A stretch of 64,000 nucleotides of DNA from Aliiroseovarius halocynthiae (GCF_007004645.1 NZ_ML660024.1:62001-126000), one strand, 5' to 3'. Numbered from the stretch's first letter, positions 35,758 to 44,902 are shown. Notes: generated by a model from the sequence alone, not told the origin. Numbers and translations are program-made.

Positions 35758-37800
35758 TCAATTCCCTTCGCTGAGTATTTCAAGAAACGCGGGACCAAAC
35801 CGCTCGGCCTTGGCGTCGTTCATTCCGGGCATGCGGCCCAGATCCCCAATGCTCATCGGTTTGCGTTCAGCAATTTTTCGCAACGTGCCCGGCGCGATGG
35901 TCAAGTATTTCCCGGTGCCATCTTCACCGCGCAACAGTGCTGTGGCGGTATCCTGCAATCGATCAAACAGACTGCCAGCTTCACGCCCCGCCAGCTTGCG
36001 ACGGGCGGGGTGCATATGTGCGACCTCGCCTGCAATGACCTGAAGGAAATCGGCGCCATAGCTTTCCAATTTCTTCGACCCAACGCCCCCGATCCGCGCC
36101 ATGTCGTCCAACGTGGCAGGGCGGGTTTCGGCCATCTCGATCAGCGTTTTGTCGGTGAAGACCACATAGGCGGGCACGCGGGCGGATTCGGCCAACGCGC
36201 GGCGTTTGGCCTTTAGGGCGGACAGAAGCGGGGCGTCTTCCTCGGACACCATCATCTTTGCAGCGGGGCGGCGGGCGGCTTTCAATGTGTCACGCCGAAG
36301 CGTAACCTGAGCTTCACCACGCAGCACCGGATGCGCTTTTTGCGTAATCCGAAGTGCCCCGTGGCGCTCTGGGTCGGGCCGCACCAGATCCAGCCCGAGC
36401 ATCTGCCGGAAGATCGCTTGCCACATGGGTTTCGCATGGTCCTGCCCCACCCCGAAGGTCGGCAGGCTATCATGGCCGCGTTCCTGCACCCGATCCGTTA
36501 TGGTGCCGCGCAGAACATCGATCAGATGCCCCGAACCAAAGCGTTCGTCGGTGCGCAGAATGGCAGACAAAGCCTTCATCACGTCGACCGTACCATCGAA
36601 CAGGTCCGGTGGTGTCGCGCACAAATCGCAATTCCCACATGGCTCGGCTTTTTCGCCGAAATAGGCAAGCAGCTGTTGGCGGCGGCAGCCATGCGCTTCG
36701 GCCAAACCCAGCAGAGCATTCAGCCGCCCGTGATCCGCCGAACGACGCTCTGGCGGCGCCAGACCCTCGTCGATCTGGGTCCGGCGGAAACGGATGTCAT
36801 CGGCCCCGAACAGGGTCAATGTTTCGGCCGGCGCACCATCGCGCCCGGCCCGTCCGATTTCCTGATAATAGGCTTCAATGGATTTGGGCAGATCGGAATG
36901 GGCGACCCAGCGGATGTCGGGCTTGTCCACGCCCATGCCAAAGGCCACGGTTGCGACGACGATCAGCCCGTCTTCTTGTTGAAAGCGGCGCTCGACCTCG
37001 CGGCGATCGTCGGGCTCCATGCCTCCGTGGTAATGCACTGCTGCGTGGCCGGCATCACGCAAGGCGCTTGCCAACGTTTCGGTCCGGGCGCGGGTGCCTG
37101 AATAGACGATCCCCGACTGCCCTTTACGGGCGGCCGCGAAGGACAGGATTTGTTGCCGAGGTGAATTCTTCGCCGCAAAAGCCAGATGGATGTTGGGGCG
37201 ATCAAAGCCGTGCAGGAACACCTGAGGTGCGACACCATCAAACAGCTTTTCGACAATCTCGGCGCGGGTTTCTTCGTCGGCCGTTGCGGTGAATGCGGCA
37301 AGGGGCACGCCCAACGTGCGGCGCAGCTCTCCGATCCGCAGATAATCCGGGCGGAAATCATGGCCCCATTGGCTGACGCAATGCGCCTCGTCCACGGCGA
37401 TCAGGCTGGTCCCGATCCGTCGCAGAAGGCTTAACGTCCCGCCCGAGGCCAACCGCTCGGGCGCCATGTACAGAAGCTTCAGTTCGCCGCGCTCAAGTGC
37501 TTCGAATACTGCATCTGTTTCTTCTTGCGTGTTGCCCGAGGTCAACGCCCCCGCTGTCACGCCCGCTGCCTGAAGCCCACGCACCTGATCACGCATCAAC
37601 GCAATCAGGGGGGAAATGACCACAGTAACGCCGTCGCGCACCAATGCAGGAAGTTGAAAGCAAAGGGATTTTCCGCCACCGGTCGGCATGATGGCCAAGG
37701 TATTCTGACCATCGCACACGGCTTGAACGATCTCGGCCTGACCGGGCCGATAGTCATCGAAGCCGAAAACGGATTTCAGAAGGTCAAGGTCGCGGGGCAT
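35758..37800 (-). CDS. recQ: ATP-dependent DNA helicase RecQ
   Basis: A 680-residue 3'-5' superfamily 2 helicase. Walker A is TGGGKSLCFQLPAL (near 41), the DEAH box lies in LIAVDEAHCVSQWGHDFRPDY (near 135), and motif VI is QEIGRAGRDG (near 315). The zinc-binding CGNCDLC and the winged-helix RQC region follow (about 375-500). At the C-terminus there are two HRDC-like domains, about 525-595 and 610-680; most RecQ proteins have one, though tandem HRDC repeats occur in some bacteria. The protein acts at stalled forks and in recombination. The gene is followed, one base later, by yaaA. Confidence 0.95.
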   Translation of the reverse strand: MPRDLDLLKSVFGFDDYRPGQAEIVQAVCDGQNTLAIMPTGGGKSLCFQLPALVRDGVTVVISPLIALMRDQVRGLQAAGVTAGALTSGNTQEETDAVFEALERGELKLLYMAPERLASGGTLSLLRRIGTSLIAVDEAHCVSQWGHDFRPDYLRIGELRRTLGVPLAAFTATADEETRAEIVEKLFDGVAPQVFLHGFDRPNIHLAFAAKNSPRQQILSFAAARKGQSGIVYSGTRARTETLASALRDAGHAAVHYHGGMEPDDRREVERRFQQEDGLIVVATVAFGMGVDKPDIRWVAHSDLPKSIEAYYQEIGRAGRDGAPAETLTLFGADDIRFRRTQIDEGLAPPERRSADHGRLNALLGLAEAHGCRRQQLLAYFGEKAEPCGNCDLCATPPDLFDGTVDVMKALSAILRTDERFGSGHLIDVLRGTITDRVQERGHDSLPTFGVGQDHAKPMWQAIFRQMLGLDLVRPDPERHGALRITQKAHPVLRGEAQVTLRRDTLKAARRPAAKMMVSEEDAPLLSALKAKRRALAESARVPAYVVFTDKTLIEMAETRPATLDDMARIGGVGSKKLESYGADFLQVIAGEVAHMHPARRKLAGREAGSLFDRLQDTATALLRGEDGTGKYLTIAPGTLRKIAERKPMSIGDLGRMPGMNDAKAERFGPAFLEILSEGN

Positions 37801-37860
37801 GTATGTGCTGCTCGGTGTTTGAGATACACAATCCCATGCCCACGCGCAGGCAGCAAGGGA

Positions 37861-38151
37861 TTAGTAGGCGATCGCGTTCCTTGCGTCGCTCAGTACAATC
37901 TGGAGAGCCATGAGTGCGAGCAAGGCGACAAGCGGTGCCAGATCCAGATTGCCCAAATTGGGCAAGAACGCGCGGATGCGCGAATACACGGGCTCCAGCA
38001 GTTTGTTCAGGCCAAACCAGATTTGCGCGACGATCGGCTGACGCAGGTTCAGAACCTGAAAGTTGATCAGCCAGGACATAACGACATGCACGATTACAAT
38101 GAACCAAGCCACTTCTGTAAGCATCAGAAGAATTTTGAGAATGCTAACCAT
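37861..38151 (-). CDS. YggT-family membrane protein
   Basis: A 96-residue protein with two hydrophobic segments (about 4-25 and 65-88) around IVAQIWFGLNKLLEPVYSRIRAFLP, the YggT signature. YggT proteins are small inner-membrane proteins whose function is unsettled; links to osmotic stress, cell division and photosystem assembly have been reported in different lineages. The ATG at 38149-38151 (MVSILKILLMLTEV) was preferred over an in-frame ATG 30 bases upstream that would add a polar extension. The gene lies 60 bases upstream of recQ on the same strand. Confidence 0.88.
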   Translation of the reverse strand: MVSILKILLMLTEVAWFIVIVHVVMSWLINFQVLNLRQPIVAQIWFGLNKLLEPVYSRIRAFLPNLGNLDLAPLVALLALMALQIVLSDARNAIAY

Positions 38152-38276
38152 GTCGGCTCCTTGAATTTGGTTCCCTGTCATCTAGGTCGCCTGCGCCCTA
38201 AGGGCAAGGGTGACGCGCGGTTGCGATTGACCTTAGCGGATCAGCGCGGCAAGTCGGGCACAGAGAAGGAGCCGCC

Positions 38277-38807
38277 ATGTACCCGTTCATTCGCATGATC
38301 AAAGAAATGGTGAAGTTCGCCAAAGCCGAGCCTCTGCCTGTCGATGGCATCCATGTCAGCCACCACCGGTGCTGGCCATGGGATATTGATCTGTGGCGCG
38401 AGCTGAATAACGGGCGCACCCTGACCATGTACGATCTGGGCCGCATTCCGCTGGCCAGCCGCACGGGGCTTAGCCGCGCTTTGCTGAAGAACCGCTGGGG
38501 CCTGACCATGGCCGGGGCCAGCGTACGTTATCGCAAACGCATTCGCACCTTTGCCCGTTTCGAGATGCGCAGCCGTTTGGTAGGCTGGGACGATCGGTTT
38601 TTCTATGTCGAGCAAACCATGTGGCTGGGCAAGGATTGCGCGAACCAGATCGTCTATCGGTCTGCTGTGACGGATCGCAACGGTATTGTCCCAACGGACA
38701 AGGTGCGAATTGCCATCGGTCACACAGGCACACCGCCCGCCTTGCCTGACTGGGTACAGGCCTGGATTGCCGCTGACGCTACGCGACCTTGGCCGCCAGA
38801 GATGTAA
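38277..38807 (+). CDS. Thioesterase (hotdog) family protein
   Basis: A 176-residue protein that fits the hotdog-fold thioesterase group related to THEM6. HRCWPWDIDLWRELNNGRTLTMYDLGRIPLA (about 30-60) contains the conserved Asp-x-x-x-x-x-Asn/Arg region, followed by strands GLTMAGASVRYRKRIRTFARFEMRSRLVGWDDRFFYVEQ. It probably hydrolyses an acyl-CoA or acyl carrier protein ester, but the substrate is unknown. An AAGGAGCCGCC site precedes the ATG. It is followed after 56 bases by an MFS transporter gene on the same strand. Confidence 0.82.
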   Translation: MYPFIRMIKEMVKFAKAEPLPVDGIHVSHHRCWPWDIDLWRELNNGRTLTMYDLGRIPLASRTGLSRALLKNRWGLTMAGASVRYRKRIRTFARFEMRSRLVGWDDRFFYVEQTMWLGKDCANQIVYRSAVTDRNGIVPTDKVRIAIGHTGTPPALPDWVQAWIAADATRPWPPEM

Positions 38808-38863
38808 GTTCTCTTGCCCGCGCGGGCTTTTCCCTGTTTGATCGCAAAAAACAGGGAGCAGTT

Positions 38864-40195
38864 ATGGCTAACATCTCGGCACGCAAGCGCATTTGGGGCT
38901 GGTTCTTTTTCGATTGGGCCAGTCAGCCTTACAACACATTGGTGCTGACGTTCGTCTTTGCCCCATATTTCAAAACCGTGGTCGGCGACGGCGCGCAGGC
39001 GCAGGCCAGCTGGGGATTCGCTGTCGGCACCTGCGGACTGATCATCGCACTTTTAGCGCCCATCCTGGGGGCCTTTGCAGACAATTCAGGCAATCGGCTT
39101 CGATGGATCTGGCTGTTTTCCATCATGTATGTGATCGGAAGCTTCGGACTTTGGTATTCGTCCCCTGAAAACTTCAACATGACACTTCTGTTGATTTTCT
39201 TTGGTATTGGCCTGATCGGGATGGAGTTCGCCACGATTTTCACCAATGCAATGCTACCCGACCTTGGATCACGAGAGGAGATCGGCCGCATTTCCGGCAA
39301 TGGCTGGGCATTTGGGTATATCGGCGGTCTGCTGACCCTGATCATCATGCTGGCTCTGTTCGTTGAACAGCCTGATGGCAAGACACTGATCGGCATGACG
39401 CCCCCCTTCGGGCTGGACCCCACATTGAAAGAGGGCACACGTTTTGTCGGCCCGCTGACTGCGGTTTGGTTTGCCGTGTTCATGATCCCATTCTTTCTGT
39501 GGGTGCGTGACCCCAAACCTGTCAGCGGCGATCCGTTGCTGGTGCGTCATGCGCTGGCCAGCTTATGGAAAACGATCCGCTCGCTTCCCCGGTCGCCCAG
39601 CTTGTTTGCCTATCTCAGCAGCTCGATGTTCTATCGCGATGCGTTGAACGGGATGTACACATTTGGCGGCATCTATGCGGCGGGGGTTCTGGAATGGTCC
39701 GTTGTTGATGTCGGGATCTTTGGCATTCTGGCCATCATTACCGGCGCGATTTTTGCATGGATCGGTGGACGGGCGGACCGGCGCTTTGGCCCGAAGCCTG
39801 TGATCACCACTTGCATTCTGGTTCTGACCTTCGTGGCGATTTGCATCGTCTTCATTTCGCGCGACAGCGTGTTTGGCATGCCGGTCGCCGCTGACAGCAA
39901 CCTGCCCGATATTAGTTTTTATATTCTTGGCGCTTTGATCGGAGCAGCGGGCGGCGCGTTGCAGTCCGCCAGCCGCACCATGATGGTACGCCAAGCAAAC
40001 CCCGACCGCATGACCGAAGCTTTCGGCCTGTACGCCCTTGCGGGAAAGGCCACCAGTTTCCTTGCGCCGTTCCTGATTGGCATCGTCACAGCGACGACTG
40101 GCAGCCAGCAACTCGGCGTCTCCCCGCTTATAGGGCTCTTTCTATTGGGACTTGTCCTATTGATTTGGGTTAAACCCAATGGCAACCACGCATAG
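38864..40195 (+). CDS. MFS transporter, UMF1/ATG22-like
   Basis: A 443-residue protein with about twelve membrane helices. WGWFFFDWASQPYNTLVLTFVFAPYF at the N-terminus is the mark of the UMF1 (ATG22-like) branch of the major facilitator superfamily, as is AWIGGRADRRFGPKPVI between helices. In fungi ATG22 exports amino acids from the vacuole; bacterial members have no settled substrate. The ATG at 38864 follows CAGGGAGCAGTT and was preferred over an ATG 75 bases upstream inside the thioesterase gene. It is followed after nine bases by mepA, so they may share a transcript. Confidence 0.9.
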   Translation: MANISARKRIWGWFFFDWASQPYNTLVLTFVFAPYFKTVVGDGAQAQASWGFAVGTCGLIIALLAPILGAFADNSGNRLRWIWLFSIMYVIGSFGLWYSSPENFNMTLLLIFFGIGLIGMEFATIFTNAMLPDLGSREEIGRISGNGWAFGYIGGLLTLIIMLALFVEQPDGKTLIGMTPPFGLDPTLKEGTRFVGPLTAVWFAVFMIPFFLWVRDPKPVSGDPLLVRHALASLWKTIRSLPRSPSLFAYLSSSMFYRDALNGMYTFGGIYAAGVLEWSVVDVGIFGILAIITGAIFAWIGGRADRRFGPKPVITTCILVLTFVAICIVFISRDSVFGMPVAADSNLPDISFYILGALIGAAGGALQSASRTMMVRQANPDRMTEAFGLYALAGKATSFLAPFLIGIVTATTGSQQLGVSPLIGLFLLGLVLLIWVKPNGNHA

Positions 40196-40204
40196 GTTTT
40201 CACA

Positions 40205-41080
40205 ATGAAACTGTTTCATAAGATCCTTTTGATCGCGGGTCTGGCTTTGACTGGAATTCCGGCGGCAGCCCAGCAACCCGCGAAAGAGCTGTTTGGCGCG
40301 GCGCGTAAAGGCACGGCAACCCGGTCGGCTTCATTTGGGTCCTACGCCAAAGGATGTCTGGCCGGGGCCAAGCAACTCGCCCAAACCGGACCGACTTGGC
40401 AAGCCATGCGCCTGTCGCGCAACCGTAATTGGGGCCACCCCGAACTTATTGATTTCGTCGAGAAACTGTCGCGCACCGCCGCCAAGCAACCCGGTTGGAA
40501 GGGGCTTTATGTGGGCGACCTTAGCCAGCCGCGTGGCGGACCGATGCTGACCGGGCACCGGTCGCACCAGATTGGGCTGGATGCTGACATCTGGATGCTG
40601 CCACCCAAGCGCCTGAACCTAAGCACCTCCGAACGCGAGGCCCTTTCGTCGATCTCGACCCGCCGCTCTAAGGGCGCGTATGTGAACAAGAATTGGACCC
40701 GCGCCCATCACAACATCCTGAAGGCGGCTGCGAAAGACAAACGGGTCGCCCGGATCTTCGTCTTCCCGGGCGCAAAGGTGCAGATGTGCAAAGACGCCAA
40801 AGGCGACCGCCGCTGGCTGCGCAAAATCCGCCCTTGGTGGGGGCATCATTATCACTTCCACGTGCGGCTATCCTGCCCGAAGGGCGTGAAAGGCTGCGTG
40901 AACCAAGCCCCGCCGCCTGCAGGTGACGGCTGCAAAGACGCCGAAAAGTGGGTACAGGACATTCTACATCCCAAACCCGCCCCCAAACCAACCAAGCCAG
41001 CAACACCTCGCAAACCGCGCGGCCCCCTAACCCTGAAGGATCTTCCAAGCCAATGCGGACCCGTTTTGTCATCACGATAA
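40205..41080 (+). CDS. mepA: Penicillin-insensitive murein endopeptidase MepA
   Basis: A 291-residue periplasmic LAS-family zinc metallopeptidase with a signal peptide (residues 1-21, ending IPAAAQQ). Zinc ligands lie in [14 protein letters not shown] (His and Asp, near 119-126) and in [14 protein letters not shown] near 218-230. SLGQPRGGP-type sequence ([15 protein letters not shown]) and the paired cysteines are as in the family. MepA cleaves D-alanyl-meso-diaminopimelyl crosslinks in peptidoglycan. The C-terminal 60 residues are proline- and lysine-rich and probably unstructured. Its last 28 bases overlap the start of the phytase-like gene in another frame. Confidence 0.94.
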   Translation: MKLFHKILLIAGLALTGIPAAAQQPAKELFGAARKGTATRSASFGSYAKGCLAGAKQLAQTGPTWQAMRLSRNRNWGHPELIDFVEKLSRTAAKQPGWKGLYVGDLSQPRGGPMLTGHRSHQIGLDADIWMLPPKRLNLSTSEREALSSISTRRSKGAYVNKNWTRAHHNILKAAAKDKRVARIFVFPGAKVQMCKDAKGDRRWLRKIRPWWGHHYHFHVRLSCPKGVKGCVNQAPPPAGDGCKDAEKWVQDILHPKPAPKPTKPATPRKPRGPLTLKDLPSQCGPVLSSR

Positions 41081-41979
41081 CCGCACTTGCAGCGCTTCTG
41101 GCGCTGGATCTAGGTGCCCAGCCGGTGTCGAACGCCCAGCTTGTGTCAGCGTATAGCTGGCACGGAAAGGGCGAACATTTTGGCGGGTTCTCGGGATTGG
41201 AGGTCAGCGAGGACGGCAAGAATTTCATCGCCATCACCGACCGCGGCTATGTCACACAAGGCAGTTTCAGCCGTGAGAAGCAGGTGATCTCGGGCGTGGA
41301 TTTCGCTACAATGGGACCGCTGAAAAGTGCCCAAGGCACCCCGTACTCGCGCTTTTGGTCCGACAGCGAAGGGTTGGCGTCGAATATGGATGGCCCGTTA
41401 TTCGTCAGTTTCGAGGCAAAGCACCGTGTTACACGTTACGGCGGACCCAAACGAAACGGGAAGGCGCTGAAAAAGCACCCTGACTTCAAAAAATTGCAAA
41501 ACAACTCGTCGCTTGAAGCATTGGCCATTGACGGAAACGGCACGCTTTACACAATTCCAGAACGCACCGGCATCGAGGGTTCCCCCTTTCCGGTCTATCG
41601 CTTGCGTGCAGGCCGCCCACAATGGGACAAGCCGTTCTCGATCCCGCGCTTTGCCCCATACTTGCCCGTTGGCGCAGACATTGGACCGGACGGAAAGTTC
41701 TATCTGCTAGAGCGTCATCTTAGCGGAATTTTGGGTTTTACAAGCCGCGTTCGCCGGTTTGACATCACGCCAACTGGCTTTACCAACGAGGTCGAGCTTT
41801 TGCGCACCCCGGTCGGCCTGCATGACAATCTGGAAGGGCTTGCTGTCTGGCGCGACAACGATGACAATATCCGCCTGACCATGGTGTCTGACGACAACTT
41901 CAAGTTCTTCCAAGTGACGGAATTCGTTGAATATGTGGTCCTTACGCCCTCGCCGGACACCGATGCACCATCAAATTGA
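41053..41979 (+). CDS. Phytase-esterase-like secreted protein
   Basis: A 308-residue exported protein with a signal peptide ([24 protein letters not shown]). The rest is a beta-propeller-like protein with repeated short strands: [67 protein letters not shown]-type sequence and [25 protein letters not shown]. This is the family annotated as esterase-like activity of phytase. The real substrate is unknown. The ATG at 41053 starts inside mepA, overlapping it by 28 bases; AAGGA lies 11 bases upstream. Confidence 0.85.
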   Translation: MRTRFVITITALAALLALDLGAQPVSNAQLVSAYSWHGKGEHFGGFSGLEVSEDGKNFIAITDRGYVTQGSFSREKQVISGVDFATMGPLKSAQGTPYSRFWSDSEGLASNMDGPLFVSFEAKHRVTRYGGPKRNGKALKKHPDFKKLQNNSSLEALAIDGNGTLYTIPERTGIEGSPFPVYRLRAGRPQWDKPFSIPRFAPYLPVGADIGPDGKFYLLERHLSGILGFTSRVRRFDITPTGFTNEVELLRTPVGLHDNLEGLAVWRDNDDNIRLTMVSDDNFKFFQVTEFVEYVVLTPSPDTDAPSN

Positions 41980-42012
41980 CGCCGCATCCCCCTTGTTTAC
42001 AAGGGTTGATCT

Positions 42013-42089
42013 GTCCGTTTTCCCCATGTAAGAGCACCTCCGTCCCTGACAGTCGGGGGCCAAGTCTCCGCAACCTTGATAAAACGGAC
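42013..42089 (+). promoter_or_regulatory. Candidate structured leader of the yhhQ-type gene
   Basis: GTCCGTTTT (42013-42021) and AAAACGGAC (42081-42089) form a perfect 9-bp stem closing a 59-base insert. The start codon follows seven bases after the 3' arm. TCCGT at 42039-42043 could compete for the same 3' arm. CCC...GGGGG pairing (about 42042-42058) adds an inner hairpin. No strong Shine-Dalgarno lies free before the ATG. It does not match the preQ1 classes I know, so a regulatory RNA is an inference. Confidence 0.45.
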
Positions 42090-42096
42090 CAATAAA

Positions 42097-42735
42097 ATGA
42101 CCCGTCTTCTTCCTGGCGTTATCGCCATGGCCGCCATTGTCGTGGCCTCAAACATTCTGGTGCAATTTTTGTTCGGCCAATGGCTGACATGGGGCGCCTT
42201 CACCTATCCGCTTGCCTTCCTTGTGACCGACGTGATGAACCGCGTCTATGGCGTTTCGGCCGCGCGCAAAGTTGTCTTTGCGGGCTTCGTCACCGGTGTT
42301 GTCTGCTCGCTTATCGGCAGTCAAATTATGCTGCAGGGCGATGGATATGAATATGCCGCCGTTCCGCTGCGCGTCGCCGTGGCATCCGGCATTGCCTTCC
42401 TGTCGGCCCAACTTCTGGACATCGCAATCTTCAACAAACTGCGCCAAAGTCAGTGGTGGAAAGCGCCACTTGCTTCGACTTTGGTGGGATCCGTCGTCGA
42501 TACCGCACTGTTCTTCACAATCGCGTTCTCGGCATCAGTGACGTTTTTCAGCGCCTCTGCGAATGATGCAATCAGCTGGGCGTGGGACGCCATTCCCCTC
42601 CTGGGCATGGGCCCCGAGGCCCCCCTATGGGTGTCGTTGGCCATCGCTGATTGGTCGGTGAAACTGGCGCTTGCCTTGATCGCGCTGGTGCCGTTCCGCG
42701 TCCTCGTCACGAAACTTTCACCAAATCCTGCGTGA
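42097..42735 (+). CDS. yhhQ: Queuosine precursor transporter, YhhQ/VUT family
   Basis: A 212-residue inner-membrane protein with about six hydrophobic helices. FTYPLAFLVTDVMNRVYGVSAARKVVFAGF (about 31-60) is the family mark of YhhQ (VUT_1), which takes up preQ0 or preQ1 for queuosine tRNA modification. QLLDIAIFNKLRQSQWWKAPLASTLVGSVVDTALFF is also conserved. The ATG at 42097 (MTRLLPGVIAM) removes a short polar extension that would place the start inside the leader stem. The leader upstream is strongly self-complementary, suggesting RNA-level control. Confidence 0.92.
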   Translation: MTRLLPGVIAMAAIVVASNILVQFLFGQWLTWGAFTYPLAFLVTDVMNRVYGVSAARKVVFAGFVTGVVCSLIGSQIMLQGDGYEYAAVPLRVAVASGIAFLSAQLLDIAIFNKLRQSQWWKAPLASTLVGSVVDTALFFTIAFSASVTFFSASANDAISWAWDAIPLLGMGPEAPLWVSLAIADWSVKLALALIALVPFRVLVTKLSPNPA

Positions 42736-42786
42736 AAAGTTTTGACAAACGCAAAATATATGGCACGCTCCTAGATATAGAAACAG

Positions 42787-42956
42787 CGAGAAAGGAGGTG
42801 TCCATGTCAAGAGATACAACGGAGCGAGGTGCCGGGACAGTCTAGGTCGCGACTTTTCGGGGCAGCCCCCGGATCGGAACGCGGGCCGAATTGACATATG
42901 TCTAACCGGCCCCACCTCCTACATTCTCGAAAGGGTCGTCCCACTGGGCGGCCCTT
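42787..42956 (+). ncRNA. Candidate structured RNA with a terminator and a buried 13-codon ORF
   Basis: Bases 42787-42800 pair with 42913-42929 in a 14-bp helix with one 3-base bulge, which includes the strong ribosome site AAAGGAGGTG. Inside it, ATGTCAA (42804-42810) pairs with TTGACAT (42891-42897), burying the start codon of a 13-codon ORF. An inner hairpin CGGGG-cag-CCCCG lies near 42858-42871. A terminator follows: AGGGTCGTCC with GGGCGGCCCT, then TTTTT (about 42931-42959). TTGACA at 42742-42747 may be a -35 element, but I see no good -10. I do not recognise a known RNA family. Confidence 0.5.
42804..42845 (+). CDS. Possible 13-aa leader peptide
   Basis: ATG at 42804 follows AAAGGAGGTGTCC, one of the best ribosome sites in the window, and encodes MSRDTTERGAGTV before TAG at 42843-42845. 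The peptide has no run of a single amino acid as in attenuator leaders. Both the ribosome site and the start codon can be hidden in long-range RNA helices (see the RNA feature here). It may be a translated regulatory ORF, or chance within a structured RNA. Confidence 0.35.
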   Translation: MSRDTTERGAGTV

Positions 42957-43000
42957 TTTCGTTACCCCCGTTTCCGTCCACTCCTCAATTCGCAAGAGAG

Positions 43001-43090
43001 TTTCCACATTCAACTGCGTTCAAATTCCCTGCCTCTCGCTACGCTCGAACAGGATTTTGAACACTTCTTCGATTAACTGTCGTGTGGAAA
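43001..43090. repeat. Long imperfect inverted repeat upstream of arfB
   Basis: TTTCCACA (43001-43008) and TGTGGAAA (43083-43090) are perfect 8-bp outer arms. A second pair, GTTCAAATTCCCTG (about 43018-43031) and CAGGATTTTGAAC (43050-43062), is nearly complementary. The whole can fold into a stem with one large interior loop. The 3' arm ends 17 bases before the arfB start. It could be an intergenic repeat of the REP/MITE kind or a translational control hairpin; no second copy was seen here. Confidence 0.5.
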
Positions 43091-43107
43091 CACTTTAAGA
43101 TGCCTGC

Positions 43108-43527
43108 ATGATCCACGTGACAGACGATATCACCCTGCAAGATTGGGAGCTCAGCGAAAGCTTTTCGCGCTCATCCGGCCCCGGCGGGCAGAATGTGAAC
43201 AAGGTATCAACAGCGGTCGAGCTGCGGTTCGAAGCCGCCCGCTCCCCTCATCTGACGCCAGCTGTGAAGGCACGGCTAAAGCGCATTGCGGGCCGCAAAT
43301 GGGCGCAAGACGGCGCGATTACCATCCGGGTCGAGGATACCCGCAGCCAAGCCCGAAACCGCGAGATCGCCGCCGAACGCCTGGCCGAGATGATCCGGAA
43401 AGCGCTGGTCGCGCCTAAGCGACGCATCCCAACCAAGCCCACCAAGGGGTCGCAGCGCCGGCGCATGGATACCAAGACCAAGCGCGGGCAAGTTAAGGCT
43501 TTGCGTGGGCGGGTAACAGATGACTGA
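43108..43527 (+). CDS. arfB: Alternative ribosome-rescue factor ArfB
   Basis: A 139-residue peptidyl-tRNA hydrolase of the class I release-factor family. The catalytic GGQ lies in RSSGPGGQNVNKVSTAVELRF (near residue 27). There is no codon-recognition domain, and the C-terminal tail is strongly basic (RRIPTKPTKGSQRRRMDTKTKRGQVKALRGR), as needed to enter the empty mRNA channel of stalled ribosomes. That distinguishes ArfB from full release factors. It backs up the tmRNA-SmpB system; smpB is at 451-927. A long inverted repeat lies just upstream, and the ribosome site is weak. Confidence 0.94.
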   Translation: MIHVTDDITLQDWELSESFSRSSGPGGQNVNKVSTAVELRFEAARSPHLTPAVKARLKRIAGRKWAQDGAITIRVEDTRSQARNREIAAERLAEMIRKALVAPKRRIPTKPTKGSQRRRMDTKTKRGQVKALRGRVTDD

Positions 43528-43624
43528 CTATTTACTTAACAACGCAATTATTTTGGCGTAGCATCCGCGCATGGCAGGGTCTGCTACCAACGGACCGCAC
43601 CATCCAAACACAGTGGGGCATGAC

Positions 43625-44902
43625 ATGGCTGAAACTTCTTCGATCCTAGACAAACGCGCGCGGCTTCTTGGCCCGAACATGACAACGTTCTATCGCGACC
43701 CCGTTCACATCATACGGGGTGAAGGCGCGTGGCTGTGGGATGCCGGCGGGAACCGCTATCTGGACTGCTACAACAACGTCCCGCATGTCGGCCACGCGCA
43801 TCCGAAAGTGGTCGAGGCGATCACCCAACAGGCCGCGACCCTGAACACCCACACACGATATCTGCACGAAGGCATTCTGGATTACGCCGAGCGTCTGACC
43901 AACACGATGGATCATAGGCTTGATACGATGATCATGGTCTGCACCGGGTCCGAAGCAAACGACATTGCGCTACGCATGGGCCGCGCGATGACTGGCAAAG
44001 TAGGGATCATCTGCACCGACAACACCTATCACGGCAATACCGATCTGGTCAGCCACATGTCCGCCAAAAGGACTCCAATCGGCGGTGCGGTGGATTGGGT
44101 GAGAAAGGTGCCCTCACCCGACACGCTCAACCCACTTGGAGGCAGTACCGAGTCGCAGGCACAAGCCTTCGCAGACAGCGTCCAGCACGCGATTAGCGAG
44201 CTGGACGCAGAAGGGCACGGGTTCGGAACGCTGATCCTTGACCCATTCTTTGCCAATGAAGGGTTTCCGGAGCTGCCGAAAGGGTTCCTAGATCCAACGG
44301 TCGAGGTCGTGCGGCGTGCTGGCGGGATTATCATCGCAGATGAGGTGCAGCCGGGTTTTGGACGCACAGGGCGTAACTTTTGGGGACATGATCGGATTGG
44401 GCTGGCGCCCGACATCGTGACGATGGGCAAACCGATGGGTAACGGGCATCCTGTCGCAGCAGTGGTCACCCGACCCGAAATCATGGCCGAGTTCCGCACG
44501 CGCTTTGGATACTTCAATACGTTCGGCGGGAACCCGGTTTCAGCGGCGGCGGCAATGGCGGTTCTGGAAGTTCTGGAAGAAGAGAAGCTGGTCGAGAACG
44601 CACGGGACACCGGCGACTACGCCCTCGAATTACTTAAGGAACTAAAGCATCCGATGATCGCGGACACGCGCGGCGCGGGGATGTTCATGGGGATCGAGTT
44701 CACGCGGGATGGTGACCCGCAAGGGGCGGCTGGGTTCTGTAAAGATCTGGTCGAGGACATGCGCAATCGGGGCGTGCTGTTGCACCTTGTCGGCCGCTAT
44801 TACCACGGGATCAAAATCCGCCCGCCGATGTGCTTTGACAGAAGCCAAGCGGAGCTGTTGGTCGAAAAACTGGACGCTTCACTGAAGGCCTTGCCTGTAT
44901 GA
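43625..44902 (+). CDS. Class III aminotransferase-like PLP enzyme (possible phospho-lyase)
   Basis: A 425-residue fold-type I PLP enzyme. [22 protein letters not shown] is the phosphate-binding region (near 105), [15 protein letters not shown] (near 238) has the PLP-contacting aspartate, and the Schiff-base lysine is in [18 protein letters not shown] (near 273). The sequence recalls the AGXT2L group, which includes ethanolamine-phosphate and phosphohydroxylysine phospho-lyases. The next gene is a small-molecule kinase, coupled by an ATGA overlap, which would supply such a phosphate substrate. The ATG at 43625 follows GTGGGG; an in-frame ATG 54 bases upstream has no site. True aminotransferase activity remains possible. 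Confidence 0.85.
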   Translation: MAETSSILDKRARLLGPNMTTFYRDPVHIIRGEGAWLWDAGGNRYLDCYNNVPHVGHAHPKVVEAITQQAATLNTHTRYLHEGILDYAERLTNTMDHRLDTMIMVCTGSEANDIALRMGRAMTGKVGIICTDNTYHGNTDLVSHMSAKRTPIGGAVDWVRKVPSPDTLNPLGGSTESQAQAFADSVQHAISELDAEGHGFGTLILDPFFANEGFPELPKGFLDPTVEVVRRAGGIIIADEVQPGFGRTGRNFWGHDRIGLAPDIVTMGKPMGNGHPVAAVVTRPEIMAEFRTRFGYFNTFGGNPVSAAAAMAVLEVLEEEKLVENARDTGDYALELLKELKHPMIADTRGAGMFMGIEFTRDGDPQGAAGFCKDLVEDMRNRGVLLHLVGRYYHGIKIRPPMCFDRSQAELLVEKLDASLKALPV

